Positions 1 through 10,273 of a DNA stretch of 64,000 bases are shown in pieces; position 1 is the first letter of the stretch; every line of letters begins with the position of its first letter. The position numbers and the translations under genes were made by a program. A model generated the notes under the pieces. The model was not told the origin of the DNA, did no database searches, and was given only the letters and a program-made list of their open reading frames with translations. The stretch is taken from assembly GCA_900073065.1 (NCBI GenBank), contig FJOG01000006.1, positions 1,594,881 to 1,658,880 of the forward strand. The letters run 5' to 3'. The stretch is from Phialocephala subalpina. Lineage: Eukaryota; Ascomycota; Leotiomycetes; Helotiales; Mollisiaceae.

Positions 1-687
1 GATCTTGTCTCGCATCTCCTTACCGTTGATCCTGCCAAGCGATATACCATCAAACAATTCTTAGCTCATCCGTGGATCAAGGGTACCGAAGAACCAACAT
101 ACGCTGCTCTCGATGCTCCACCACTCGCCACCCCAGCTGTTGAGAGACAAAAGCAACTTGGCGGCACCCTCAAGGTGTTCGACCCAACTCTTCTCGAATC
201 ACCAGGTGCAGGTAAGCGCATGGATTTCAGAAGTCCAGGCGCAGTCAATCTACGTGAAGTCTTCGATGTCGGCTACGCAGTCCACAGACAAGAAGAGGAA
301 GCAAAGCGTCGCAAGAACTTCAAGCAAGGCTTCCGAGGCGCCGCAGCAGCCAACGGTCTCAACCCCATCGATGACGACGATTTCCTCGAAGAAGACGAAG
401 ACGAAGAAGATTCTGCCATTCCGTCCAAGGTCCCTAAGGCTAGAGATGCGGATGTGCATCAGGTTGAGCAAAGCTTACGGAACACAAATCTGAATGCTGC
501 AGCAGCTGCAAGAGTACCACAGCAGAAGGGCTATGGTCAGCATAGTGCAGCAGTAACGGCAGCAGCGAAGCAACAGGTTCGGAATCGCAAGGGCGCTTTT
601 GAGCTCAACCTCGAGGGAGCTACGCTGTTGGGGAGAAGACATCAGAAAGGACCGAGTGGGTTGAGGGAAACGACAGTTGCGCAGTGA
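1..687 (+). CDS. Ser/Thr protein kinase C-terminus (Srk1/Rck2-like), 5' end outside window
   Basis: The frame is open from base 1 to a TGA at 687, so only the last 228 residues are present. It opens with the end of a protein kinase catalytic domain: DLVSHLL, VDPAKRYTI, then FLAHPWI, which is the subdomain XI Arg and the closing HPWI of CAMK-group kinases. The tail contains RMDFRSPGAVNLREVFDVG followed by a basic stretch, an acidic DDDDFLEEDEDEE run and an Ala/Gln-rich end. From family knowledge this tail fits the Srk1/Rck2 MAPK-activated kinases that act below the Hog1/Sty1 stress MAPK. The assignment to that subfamily is inference; the kinase call itself is firm. No intron is needed in the visible part. 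Confidence 0.8.
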   Translation, partial: DLVSHLLTVDPAKRYTIKQFLAHPWIKGTEEPTYAALDAPPLATPAVERQKQLGGTLKVFDPTLLESPGAGKRMDFRSPGAVNLREVFDVGYAVHRQEEEAKRRKNFKQGFRGAAAANGLNPIDDDDFLEEDEDEEDSAIPSKVPKARDADVHQVEQSLRNTNLNAAAAARVPQQKGYGQHSAAVTAAAKQQVRNRKGAFELNLEGATLLGRRHQKGPSGLRETTVAQ

Positions 688-3600
688 AGTGAGGACGTGG
701 CTGGCAATCAATCGCCAAACAGCAGTCACAGCCCCGAGAGAGAAGGTTGGGTATGGCATGGGAAGGCGACGTGGATATGAGACGAGATGAGCGAACACGT
801 CGATGCGCAATGACTTTATTGAATCTTTTCCATTTTCTGGAGTTTGGCGATTCACTCGTTGGTCTGGTCGGGTCTCTGTGGTTTTGTGTTGGACCGGACC
901 AGACGAGACGGCAGATAATACATGGACATTGCGCAGCATTTGTAGATTCAGACTGAGAAGGGACGCTGCATTATATGTGGCGATGCATAGTATGGAACGC
1001 AAAATGAAGCTTTGAGCTTCGATTCTTGGATATGTCTACTTGCCTTGTTGATACTGCAGCGTTTTCGATCTCCCAGCCTTGCCTGGACTTTGAGGTTCCT
1101 GATCATTACCAATTCCATACTAACTTCTTGTTTCTTTTTCTTGTAGGAGTATGCTGTGATGCCAATGTGGCGATAGGACCATAGCTGATGAATGACCGAG
1201 ACTAAGTGGTCATCTATCATCAAGTGATGTCATATTCTTTGATGCCCCTCGGAATTCGAATTCGAACTTCGTCAATATCTTCTCACCAGCAAGGGTGTTG
1301 GAGGCTAGTGCTAGCTTCCGTCCTTCATTGTGTTCCTATTCTTGATGTGGTTATATTATCTGAATGTTCGTTGAGTGGTCGAGGATGGTCTCTTGTTGTC
1401 ATTGCTCGCGATGTTCTGGGCTTACCCAATCTTTAGTAGGAGCAGAAGTATTGAGAGGTCACCTATTCCTCATGTAGATTGTGAAGTGGGAAGACTCGAA
1501 TCCATTTCCTGTTGGTCGGGCTGGCGCTTCTAGTCTGACTTTTGAGGACAACATTATTACGGCGAGCGAGGCTGGAATTGGGAGCTCGATGTCTTTGAAG
1601 GGATGTTGATTCGTTGATGTCTGTCGCTTTTGTGAAGTGCTGGAGTTGTTTGAGATTGAGATCGAAGAAGTGGGAGTATTGGAGTTGTGAGGTCTACAGT
1701 GGTGTCCTTTACTGGGTGTGGAAGGACTTTGGAGGGGGCGGTGCGTTCCCAGCCGAATCATTTCTGTCGTCTCAGAAGATTTCTTCGAACTGAAAGAAAG
1801 GTTTTCTTGTAAGCAAAGTGCTCTGCTCATAGCTTCGACGTGCCACAAGCTTTCTGCAATCGTTAGTAGACTCCCTGTTACCGTATGGCGATGTCGCTGA
1901 AGTCCAAGACGGCCGAAGGGCTGGATGCATTGTTTCTTGGTTGTTTGAAGTGTATGTATACCCCGAGTTGGATTCGTGTTCTCCTTCGTTTATCCAGAAC
2001 TCCCAAGGCCGTGCCATCCGATATCCGAACAAGCACTCGCAGGCTCGCATAGCGGCTGACCTTCGTACTTGATGTGGAAGGAAGGAACGCGAGACGGCGC
2101 CGAGCACGGGGTACGGGGTCTTGGATGAGGGGCAGCGCTTGTGTGTTTGGGAAGCTTGAATTCTAGGGTTGTGCTTGAATTGTGGCTTGAGTTGTGTGCG
2201 CGTCTTCTTTCTTTTTCGAGTGCTCCCAAGAATTGTTGTGTGTTTCTGTTGTGGTGAGTTTGTGATATGTTGGTGGTTTGTTATGGTCGCTGAAAGGCGT
2301 AGAGTTTAGCGATTGAAAGCCTGGAGTTTGGGCGCAGGCGCCCTGGAATTGAGCCTGGACTCACTGAAATTTAGCGATTAAAGCCTGAAAATATCCCCCT
2401 CAGGGGCTTCGAAGCCTATGCGCAGACAGTTGAAGAGGAGAGGACACTCACTCTCTTTCTGAATTGACAGAATGACGCACTCAAAGTATCGAGACTCTCT
2501 AAAAATCAATCGAATGTTTTTGAGTTAAAAGGGGAAGAGAATGTTTGGAAAGTGTTTGGACATTGTCTAAATGCAGACTTCGGAATAACCTCAACAAGCG
2601 CTCGTCCCAAAACCACATGTACTCTTCACCACGTGTGCCAATCTGCCAATCATGAACCACGATTTGCCAACTCGAATAAGGCCTTCCAAGCATCACTCAG
2701 CGCAGGCTTTTGGAAATTTGCCAAATTTACAATGGAGACAGAAAAGACGAAACGATGCCGAGTACGGGGTAAGGGGTAGAGGAGGGGTATTGATGTTTCT
2801 TGGTTGTCTGGAGTTCAGATGAGCTTGGATGAGCTTGCTCGTGTCTTCCTTTGCTTGATGTGATCCGAGAGGATGGTTGGGAGGCCGGTGCGGGTGGATT
2901 CGGCGCGGGGAGGGAAAGTGCTTGGTTGGTTGTTGTCTTAGTCGCGCTTTCCTTCGTGATTGTTTTAGCGAATCTCAACACAGAATGTTTGGATGATAGA
3001 TTTTCCAAACAGGTGTGATGCTTCGACACGCGCGCAAGCTTGCATTGAAGAATGATCTCAATTGATTTTTTCAGTCGTGTTCATGATTGTGAGGGTCCGA
3101 GTCTCGACCCGGGCGACTCGGAAATGAGTGGGTGACAAGAAGTCTTGTGCTTCTTGGCTTCCGCTGTCAAAATTTCGGTCGGGTTCCTAGGCGTGGCGAA
3201 CTTCAACGGCGTTCACGATCACAAAGTTGATGATTTCTGCGAGTTTTTTGAAGATATGAATTGTTCGGCATCTTTTCTCATGAAAGATATGCTGATGTTG
3301 TTGTCTGATTAAACAGACGAAGAGAAATTCTAAAGTGTTTGTGTCTGTTGTTTTTAATATTATTTTCAGGCTGTAAGCAGCGCAGCATCCCCAGTCCTCT
3401 TTCGGCCGCGGGCATCCAGAAAGTGGCGTGTTTTCTCCAGAAGAATGGCTCTTGGCTACAACTCTTTTAGATGAGAATGGAAGAAGCAGACTGGATGAAG
3501 ACTAGGTCTAGTCCGCATGTGTCAGTGACACATGTTGTATGACTGGGCAGGAGGCGGGCTGAATCTCACTTCGAGTTCGTGTTTCTTACTGAGCCTGGGT

Positions 3601-4337
3601 GAGGGTATTCACTGGCATGAATTTGTTTGCTTTGGAGCAGCTACGAGCAATACTCAGCTGTCATCTCTGCCCTCTACGTGGGAATATATGCTGGAAATAC
3701 AGTGATATCTCCTACTCGAGGCTGTTCACAGACACAGTCATCACTTGGTATCTACTGTGAGTTCCTTCCAGCTTGCTCAGCCCTGCAGGATACATCCCGT
3801 ACCGCGCGGCGCTCGCGACAAGCACCTCCGTTCAAGCCCTCCGTCCAAGTCTCTTGGTACCCTCGATGAGATTGGGTCTCTGTCCTGTCTCGAGGCTTAG
3901 TAGTTCACAAGTCTTGGATCAGTGGCCCAGCAGTCTGGGAGTGACTGTGATGCCTCCAAAAGACAATCTCTCACAGCTGGCCACGTCCTCTCGCTCAAGC
4001 AACACTCCGAATACCAAGAGTAGGAGGTCAGAGCCAAGGATGAGAGGGCAGAATCCAGAAATAAGTCCTTCCTATATGAATTGTGCAAGCTGCTCATGAT
4101 TCATGATTCAGTTCTTCATCTCGTCGTATTCCTTTTCTTTTCGTTTGACTGCTTGTTCTTTGCATCTCATCTTCTTTCCTATCTTATTACCACTTTGCTA
4201 CACATCTCAGGCGCAGGCGCTTCGCTTCTAATCAACGACTTCTGTCTTTACTCTATTTTGAAGCATTATCTTACCTGTCGTCCTGAGATTTCCATCACTT
4301 CCTACACCAACACAGAGCCAAAAACACCACAGACATC
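688..4337. other. Intergenic region, no supported gene
   Basis: About 3.6 kb between the kinase and the carbonic anhydrase. It contains only short frames with no recognisable domain. The longest are on the minus strand at 1459-1848 and 1772-2107; they are Ser/Thr/Pro-rich and could be a poorly conserved gene, but nothing proves it. Two stretches (about 2060-2160 and 2727-2830) look like diverged copies of one another. A short direct repeat (tttagcgatt followed by aaagcctg) occurs at about 2305 and 2371. A 24-nt block at 1068-1091 recurs at 32317-32340. The last 200 bases before 4338 are pyrimidine-rich with a CACCAA context, a normal fungal leader. Confidence 0.5.
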
Positions 4338-5611
4338 ATGAAGTCCCTCCAACTTTCATCAATCTTCCTCTTTTCCGCCCTCCTTGTCGACCTCACAATG
4401 GCATCCTGTGCTCATGGTACATACCTCCACAAACGCAAACTACACTACAAACGTGCCGAAGAATCATCCTCCTCAAACGAGACTGTCAAGACCGTTGAAG
4501 TTGGGAAATTCGGCTACATCGGCAACATCGGACCCACGAACTGGGTAAACCTCAGCCCTGACAACATCGCTTGCTCAACAAGTACTCAACAATCACCCAT
4601 CGATGTCACGAATACTTCGACGACGTTGGTCACAGCTGGAGAGGTGAAGATCACTATTCCGGATCTTGAGGAGGCGGAGTTTGAGAACTTGGGTACGACG
4701 GTTGAAGTTGTGATGGAGGGGAAGGGAGGGAAGACTGTAATTCCTGGAGGGAAAGAGTAAGTCTCACCTTCTCTCGATCTCCAACAAAGATCGAAACGAG
4801 GATTTGAATGTTGGTTAACACAAGACAGATTTGAACTTAAGCAGTTCCACTTCCACTCCCCAAGCGAGCATACTATCGATGGAGAATACTTTCCATTGGA
4901 AATGCACATGGTTCACGAATCTGCCGGTATGCTCCGCTCTATATCTTCCCTATTTCTATTTTCACGCTTGAAACTAAATGAAATGCTCAAACAGAAGATT
5001 CAACCCTCGCCGTCGTCTCAGTCCTCTTCTCCATTTCCGCCCAAGCCAACGCCCCATCCACTCCTCTCCTCCTCGAACTCACCCCCTCCCTATCCGCCAT
5101 CTCCACCCCAGGAAGCATCACCGCCACATCTCCTCTCAAATTCGAATCACTAATCTCCTCAATTTCTTCCCAAGCATTGCACACCTACAATGGCTCCCTA
5201 ACAACCCCACCCTGCAAGGAAGGTCTCGAATTCTTCATCACTAGCCAACCTCTCGAGCTCGACGTCCTCTCATTCAACACCTTCAAAGCCGTACTCGGCT
5301 TCAACTCTCGCTTCACACAAAATGCTATTGGGCAAGCTAACCTGTTGACTGCTTCTGCTGGAAGTGTGGCGACGGGAGAGACAGCTAAGAATGGAACGGG
5401 GGTTGTGGCCGAGGAGAAGGCTGTTGTTGGTGAAAAGAAAGCTGTTAGTGGAGAGGCAAATAAGACTGTGACGGCTGGTGGGGAGAATGCGGTTGCGTCT
5501 GGGAGTGCCGGAGCGAAGGTTATTACTGTTGATGGGAGCCAAGGGAAGGCGAAGTTGCACGAGACGGTTAAGGGGTTGACTGGTGTTGATTTGGGTGCTT
5601 TGGGATTTTGA
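4338..5611 (+). CDS. Secreted alpha-type carbonic anhydrase
   Basis: Hydrates CO2 to bicarbonate at a zinc site. Three exons (4338-4756, 4829-4926, 4995-5611) give 377 residues; both introns are GT-AG, 72 and 68 nt, and the first has a GTTAAC branch-like site. Residues 1-22 are a signal peptide. The alpha-CA fold is shown by the QQSPIDV motif, the zinc ligands His147 and His149 (QFHFHSPSEHT), His166 (EMHMVH), and the late TYNGSLTTPPC motif. All three metal ligands are intact, so the enzyme should be active outside the cell or in the wall. The last roughly 90 residues are an Ala/Gly/Lys/Glu-rich low-complexity extension beyond the usual domain end. The start ATG follows a pyrimidine-rich leader. 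Confidence 0.92.
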
Positions 5612-5815
5612 ATGTGCAGGAAGAAGATGGTTGATAATTGATTGGTGCGAGGCGGGAGTTGAAGTAAATTTCGATTCTGTCACGTAGAGAGGTAATAGAA
5701 AGTCGATGTTCGTCTCAAGCTATTGCATTGATTGAGAATCATAGTCGTATCTCCGTACATCCATCCACTCATACACATAAGCCTTCAAGGCTACCGTCAA
5801 TGCTCAGCATTCCTC

Positions 5816-6570
5816 TCATTGTCTTCCTCCCGCGTTGTTGTTCACGCCATTAGCATTACCATTATTCGCTCCCTGAATATATAATTAGCAACTGTCTCCA
5901 GCTTCTCCTGATAATGGGTCAAACTTACGTTGTTGTTCGCAGGAGGAGGAGGTGTTTGGGCTGGTGGTGGGGGAGGTGGGTTTGCTCTCTCCTCTACATC
6001 GACGATGTTGGTCTTGGGAGGAGGCTGAGCGGCCGTTGTCTGAGCTGGTGGTGGGGGTGCGGCAGGAGGGTTGGATGTTGGGGCGGGAGGGTTTGCACTA
6101 GGGGCAGGCGGGTTGGCTCGCTCTTCGACCTCGACGACATTTCGACGTGGTGGAGGACGAGCAGGGCCGTTGTTATTACCATTTCCTGGAGGAGGAGGAG
6201 GCCTGTTGGCCCGGTCTTCGATCTGAACAACGTCGTTGTTGCGTCTTGGTGGTGGGCGGTTAGGACCATTGTTGTTTCCCGGAGGAGGAGGGGGTCTATT
6301 GGCCCGGTCTTCGATCTGAACAACGTCGTTGTTGCGTCTTGGTGGTGGGCGGTTAGGACCATTGTTGTTTCCTGGAGGAGGAGGAGGTCTATTGGCACGG
6401 TCTTCGATCTCGACCACATTATTTTTTGGCGGAGGTGGCCCTTGTCCGGGTGGGGGAGGTGGCGGGGCTCGCTCTGCAAGTCCAAGCTCGTTGTTCGCAA
6501 CGGGAGCTCCGGCCGCCAGGGCACTGCAGAAGAGGATGATGAGCGACGCGGTATTAACGTTGAGCTGCAT
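5816..6570 (-). CDS. Secreted Pro/Asn-rich repeat protein (possible Kex2-processed precursor)
   Basis: Two exons on the minus strand (6570-5929 and 5872-5816, intron 5873-5928 with GTAAGT donor) give 232 residues ending GGRQ. Residues 1-21 are a signal peptide. The mature part has six units that each begin [DE][DE]RA or AERA, continue into a run of five or six prolines, and are preceded by a VV/IV acidic stretch. Three central units are near-identical (IEDRANRPPPPPG, then an Asn-rich run) and end PPPRR, a dibasic site suitable for a kexin protease. No cysteines or known domain. A shorter relative lies at 8547-8996 on the same strand. Cell-wall protein or processed-peptide precursor are both possible; the function is unknown. 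Confidence 0.8.
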
Positions 6571-6624
6571 TTTGAAGGATTGGTAAGACTGGCTTGGAAG
6601 ATAATATGATTTAGACTTAAAAGT

Positions 6625-6660
6625 GAAGACGAAGATTATCAGACCAGCTGGTGAGAGTTC
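6625..6660 (-). promoter_or_regulatory. Leader block shared with the paralogue at 8547-8996
   Basis: Just upstream of the start at 6570 lies a segment reading (plus strand) gattatcagaccagctgg then tgagag. Nearly the same block (attatcagaccagct then gtgagaag) lies upstream of the 8547-8996 gene at about 9096-9121. This suggests both genes kept a common leader or promoter after duplication. A TATA-like box for this gene is seen at about 6731-6738. Confidence 0.5.
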
Positions 6661-6904
6661 GGATGTGTGTATGAATGAAGAGGAAAGAACTTGACTGCTG
6701 AAGAAGAGAAAACTTCGAGACTGAGAGTCATCTTATATCTTCTTCATGACACTACTAAATGGACTATTTTCCTCGCAACTAGCTATGTGTCTGTCAACAC
6801 CTCTTGGGACGCGCAAGTGTTCTCGGCGGGATACGTAAGTCCTCAAAAGCAAAGGTCGTCTCTTCCGACAACGTGCGCCTATTCCCAAGGATCTCCATAG
6901 CAGC

Positions 6905-7870
6905 GGTATAAACGAAAGCTTGTGTGAACAACGATGAAGTCAAAGAAGAATATGAAATTGCCAGAAATAGCCTGGAAATGCGGGGAACATCAGATGAGAT
7001 GCTTCATGATCTTCGACAGGAACGTCCAGTTGAGGAAAGGAGTCGTCAGCTCTTCGAGACCAGACGGTCATGATCAACGCTGAAAGAAGATCATTAGAAG
7101 GGATAAACTTCCTCATTGAGTGGCAAACACTGAATTAGGACTTGATCCTATCCCAGTAAGTGCTCTCAAAACCACAGTTGCTACTTTGAGTTTCGTGAAC
7201 AATCCGAGCAGAATATCAAACACCACGGTCAGACAACGGCAAGGCTCAAACAAACTTATCTGATCTGATATGGCGTGGCCCCGATGATTTGGACATCATG
7301 AGCGCCGGGACGAGCAACTGGTTCTCCAATTGGCTATGAGGAGGTCAACTTTAGCTTTTGAAGCATCTCGAGTCAGAGGTCAAAATTGACTACGTGAAGC
7401 AGCGAGGTGGGACAACTCCGGCATAGCCGACGTCCACTATTCAAGCTTGAAAAAAGAGCTCAAGGAAGCACTTAAAGCCGGGGAATACCCCACAGTTCTA
7501 GAATGGACGAGCAAGAAACTACAGCGAAACACGCACGTGACAGGCCACGCACCTCACTTGAGACATGCTCGCAAGGCTGACGAGACGAAACAAAAGCTCT
7601 TGCAGCAGCATCCACAAGGCTGAAACTATGTCGCCAATGTGGACGGAAAGTCGTTGAGTGAAGAGATTGAAATCGTGCTCAATCCATCAAATTGCACACG
7701 GGAGACTCGAATTCTCGGGACCGATCATTGCCATCAAAATCCAAATAGTGCGAAGAATCTGCAAATAGAACATGGCAATCATTGCCGAAGGATTGGTGAA
7801 CGAGGTTGAACTGGCCATCGTCGAGGCCCATTGAAAACAGTGCAGTTGAGGCGTCGTGCATGAAAATTGG
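6905..7870 (+). pseudogene. Decayed coding relic, family unknown
   Basis: The plus strand carries long stretches that look coding but are cut by stops. From about 6918 one frame reads NNDEVKEEYEIARNSLEM, then a charged helix up to a TGA near 7070. From about 7290 another frame reads through LREAARWDNSGIADVHYSS, KKELKEALKAGEYPTVLEW and NYVANVDGKSLSEEIEI with in-frame TGA codons at the joints. The frame change and three or more stops make a working gene unlikely. I do not recognise the family. It could instead be chance, given only sequence reading. Confidence 0.3.
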
Positions 7871-7991
7871 GATCGCAGATCAATCCCCAAGTATTGTGCC
7901 GCGGAGACGCGAAAAGAACTTGGGTAGAGACATCAGATGAGCAGGTCCATGTCAATGAAGGATTTCTGATGTGGTCGCCATGAGAATATGA

Positions 7992-8024
7992 GAAGATGAG
8001 ACGATGAGACGATGAGACGATGAG
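7992..8024. repeat. Octamer microsatellite
   Basis: About four tandem copies of atgagacg in gatgagacgatgagacgatg and the bases around it. A simple sequence repeat in a gene-free stretch; no function seen. Confidence 0.7.
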
Positions 8025-8546
8025 ATGAGAAGAACATGTTCTTGGATGTCAGAGGAAGAAAGTATGAGATGAGGTTGAAATTACATCGGGCAACCACGAC
8101 ACTAGCTCCAGCCCAACCAATCAGGAAAGAGCAGCACATCACCCATTTCCACCTCAGAGGCAAAAAAACTAGAGCAACCACATTCATATCTAAATCAGCA
8201 TGAGTTCGGCAGACTTACAAGTCAAGATTATACTGTGCCCGGAGTCTGTTGATTACTAGCCAATTCACAAGGAGTCCATAGAATCTGAATGAAGATCATA
8301 TTGGCGAAAGAAGACTAGATTTCGGAAAATTTGACTGAAACGTAAACCATCTGACGTGTATTCATTCTATTCATAATCGTACATTTTGCATTGTCTCAAT
8401 CAACCCTTGATCATCATAGACATCCAGTGCTAACCCTCCCAGCTATCCAGCAGCTCCAACCACGTCTCCTGCTCCATGCTCATCCATTCCAACCTCAAAG
8501 CGCCTCAATCCGACCCAGCTTGCCCACATCCCTTCTGCCCTCGCGC

Positions 8547-8996
8547 TCACTCCTCGTCCTCAACATCCTCAACGTCCCGAGGCCCATTTGGTCCGTTCTG
8601 AGCGGGAGCCGGTCCATTCTGAGCAGGTTTGTTCCCACCATTCTGGTTTCCACCATTTGCCGGTCCGTTAGCAGGTTTGTTTCCACCGTTCTGGTTCCCA
8701 CCGTTTTGAGGACCGTTCTGAGGTGGTGGAGGACCGGCTCGGATCGCGTGCTTTGATGGTCCTTGTTGTGCAGGGCCATTTGCAGGCTTGTTGCCGCTAT
8801 TCGCGGGCGCGTTTGCACCATTGGCAGCCGGGCCATTAGGGTTGTTGGCACCATTTTGCTGCCCAGCAGCGGGAGGTGGTCCTTGAGGAGGAGGAGGTCC
8901 AGCTCGAACGGCGACATCTTTGTAGTTTGGAGGGAGGGGACCAGCTGCAATGGCGGTTGCGAGGAAGAGAAGGAGGGCTGTCTTTGAGAGCTGCAT
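8547..8996 (-). CDS. Small secreted Pro/Asn/Gly-rich protein, paralogue of the 5816-6570 gene
   Basis: A single exon encodes 149 residues on the minus strand. Residues 1-18 are a signal peptide (MQLSKTALLLFLATAIAAG). The mature part has two units opening V/I-RAGPPPPQ, then runs of NGGNQNGGNKPANGP, and ends in an acidic tail RDVEDVEDEE. The MQL start, the RA-G/N-PPPP unit openings, the strand and a shared leader block all link it to the gene at 5816-6570. It has no cysteine and no known domain. A TATA-like stretch (minus strand tatataa) is near 9196-9203. Structural wall protein or peptide precursor are possible roles. Confidence 0.72.
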   Translation of the reverse strand: MQLSKTALLLFLATAIAAGPLPPNYKDVAVRAGPPPPQGPPPAAGQQNGANNPNGPAANGANAPANSGNKPANGPAQQGPSKHAIRAGPPPPQNGPQNGGNQNGGNKPANGPANGGNQNGGNKPAQNGPAPAQNGPNGPRDVEDVEDEE

Positions 8997-10273
8997 GTTG
9001 GAAGATTGGTGATCTTTTATTGTTTGGCGTGTTGAGGCGTTGTGAGTTGTAGTAGGAGATTATTGAGACTGGCTCGTAAAGTATGGAAGATGGAGATAGA
9101 AATTATCAGACCAGCTGTGAGAAGTGTAGATGAAGTGGTATTAGATTGAAGATGATGGTTGTGATGATGAGAAACTTGAGAGCGGAGAGGATGAGGATTA
9201 TATACACATTTGAAGCTCAACAAACAGCTTCAATCCTTGAGACAAGAATGGAAGTCGGTCCCGCGAATGCGAGCTCTTCGATCTCAAAAATAGAACGGCC
9301 AACTCCTACCAAGCCTTCTCTTAGCCAAAGTATGAGTGAGAACATGCGGGGGATCGACGATGCTTGGCTCAACCTTGTTTTCACTGCTTGATTTCGGCTT
9401 CGAACAGACATTGTCTTCGTCATCTCTCCTTCGCTCTTTCCTAGATAGGATGCCGTGGGTGCGAGAATGTGCTCAGAATAACTTCAAAAGATCAGATCAA
9501 ACAACAGGCAGTGGACGACCCCTCGAAAAGAACTCGGGAGCTGGTGAATTTTTGACCCCGAAGTCCGATTGAGAGCCAAAGGCTGGAAAGCATAACAAAC
9601 AGTAGAAACAGGATGGAAAATTGCTCGGACGGGGACAGACAAGCAGATGAGACAGCAAAACGGCGAGATAGCATTGATTGAGGCCAGATCAGATAACAGA
9701 TGAGGCTCGTTTATGCTTAGGCTTATCCCAAATAAGCTTTTGCGACATCAAAGCAGACTGGGTGACGGCATCCCCGAGGCTGAGCAGAAAAAGTCTCGGG
9801 ACCGGAATCAGCGACCTCGCTGAATATTGAGAGGGAAAAGAGAAAGCAGAGGAAAGACACGAAAATTGATTTCAGGTGTAGCTGACGTACTCTACATGAG
9901 ACTGCATCGTGTCGCGACGTGGTTGAAACGAGCTCGAGCACCCACGAGGCTGATGCAAGCGAGCTTTGACCAACCAAGAGCAGGTTGTTTTAGAGTTTGA
10001 CCACTTCTATAACGCTTCTAGAATATTGCCTGTTCGTTGTGGACGGGATCGAGGTGGATTCGTGTTCCATGAAGGACAAGAATCGAGCAATCGTCGGGAC
10101 TGCCGACCTGTAGTAGATGTCTCGATTTTCTCTGAGCAGTACGACATTCATCTACACATATCCTCTCAGATTCTTCTTCCAGCTCCCTTCCGACAACCTA
10201 CTCGTCGGCAAGTACTCCGTTATAACATTCAGAAAACCAGAGTATGACTTAGACATTACACTACCATTACCTC
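8997..10273. other. Intergenic region
   Basis: Holds the promoter and leader of the minus-strand gene at 8547-8996 (to about 9230) and the downstream flank of the permease. Frames in between are short and without recognisable motifs; nothing else seen. Confidence 0.5.

Noticed and set aside
3085..3125. Possible tRNA-like T-loop (gagtctcgacccgggcgactcgg)
   Set aside because: No cloverleaf could be built around it and the T-loop consensus is not met.
5914..6609. 231-codon plus-strand frame opposite the proline-rich gene
   Set aside because: It is the antisense of a repetitive Pro-rich gene; the Arg/Trp/Gly composition is a shadow.
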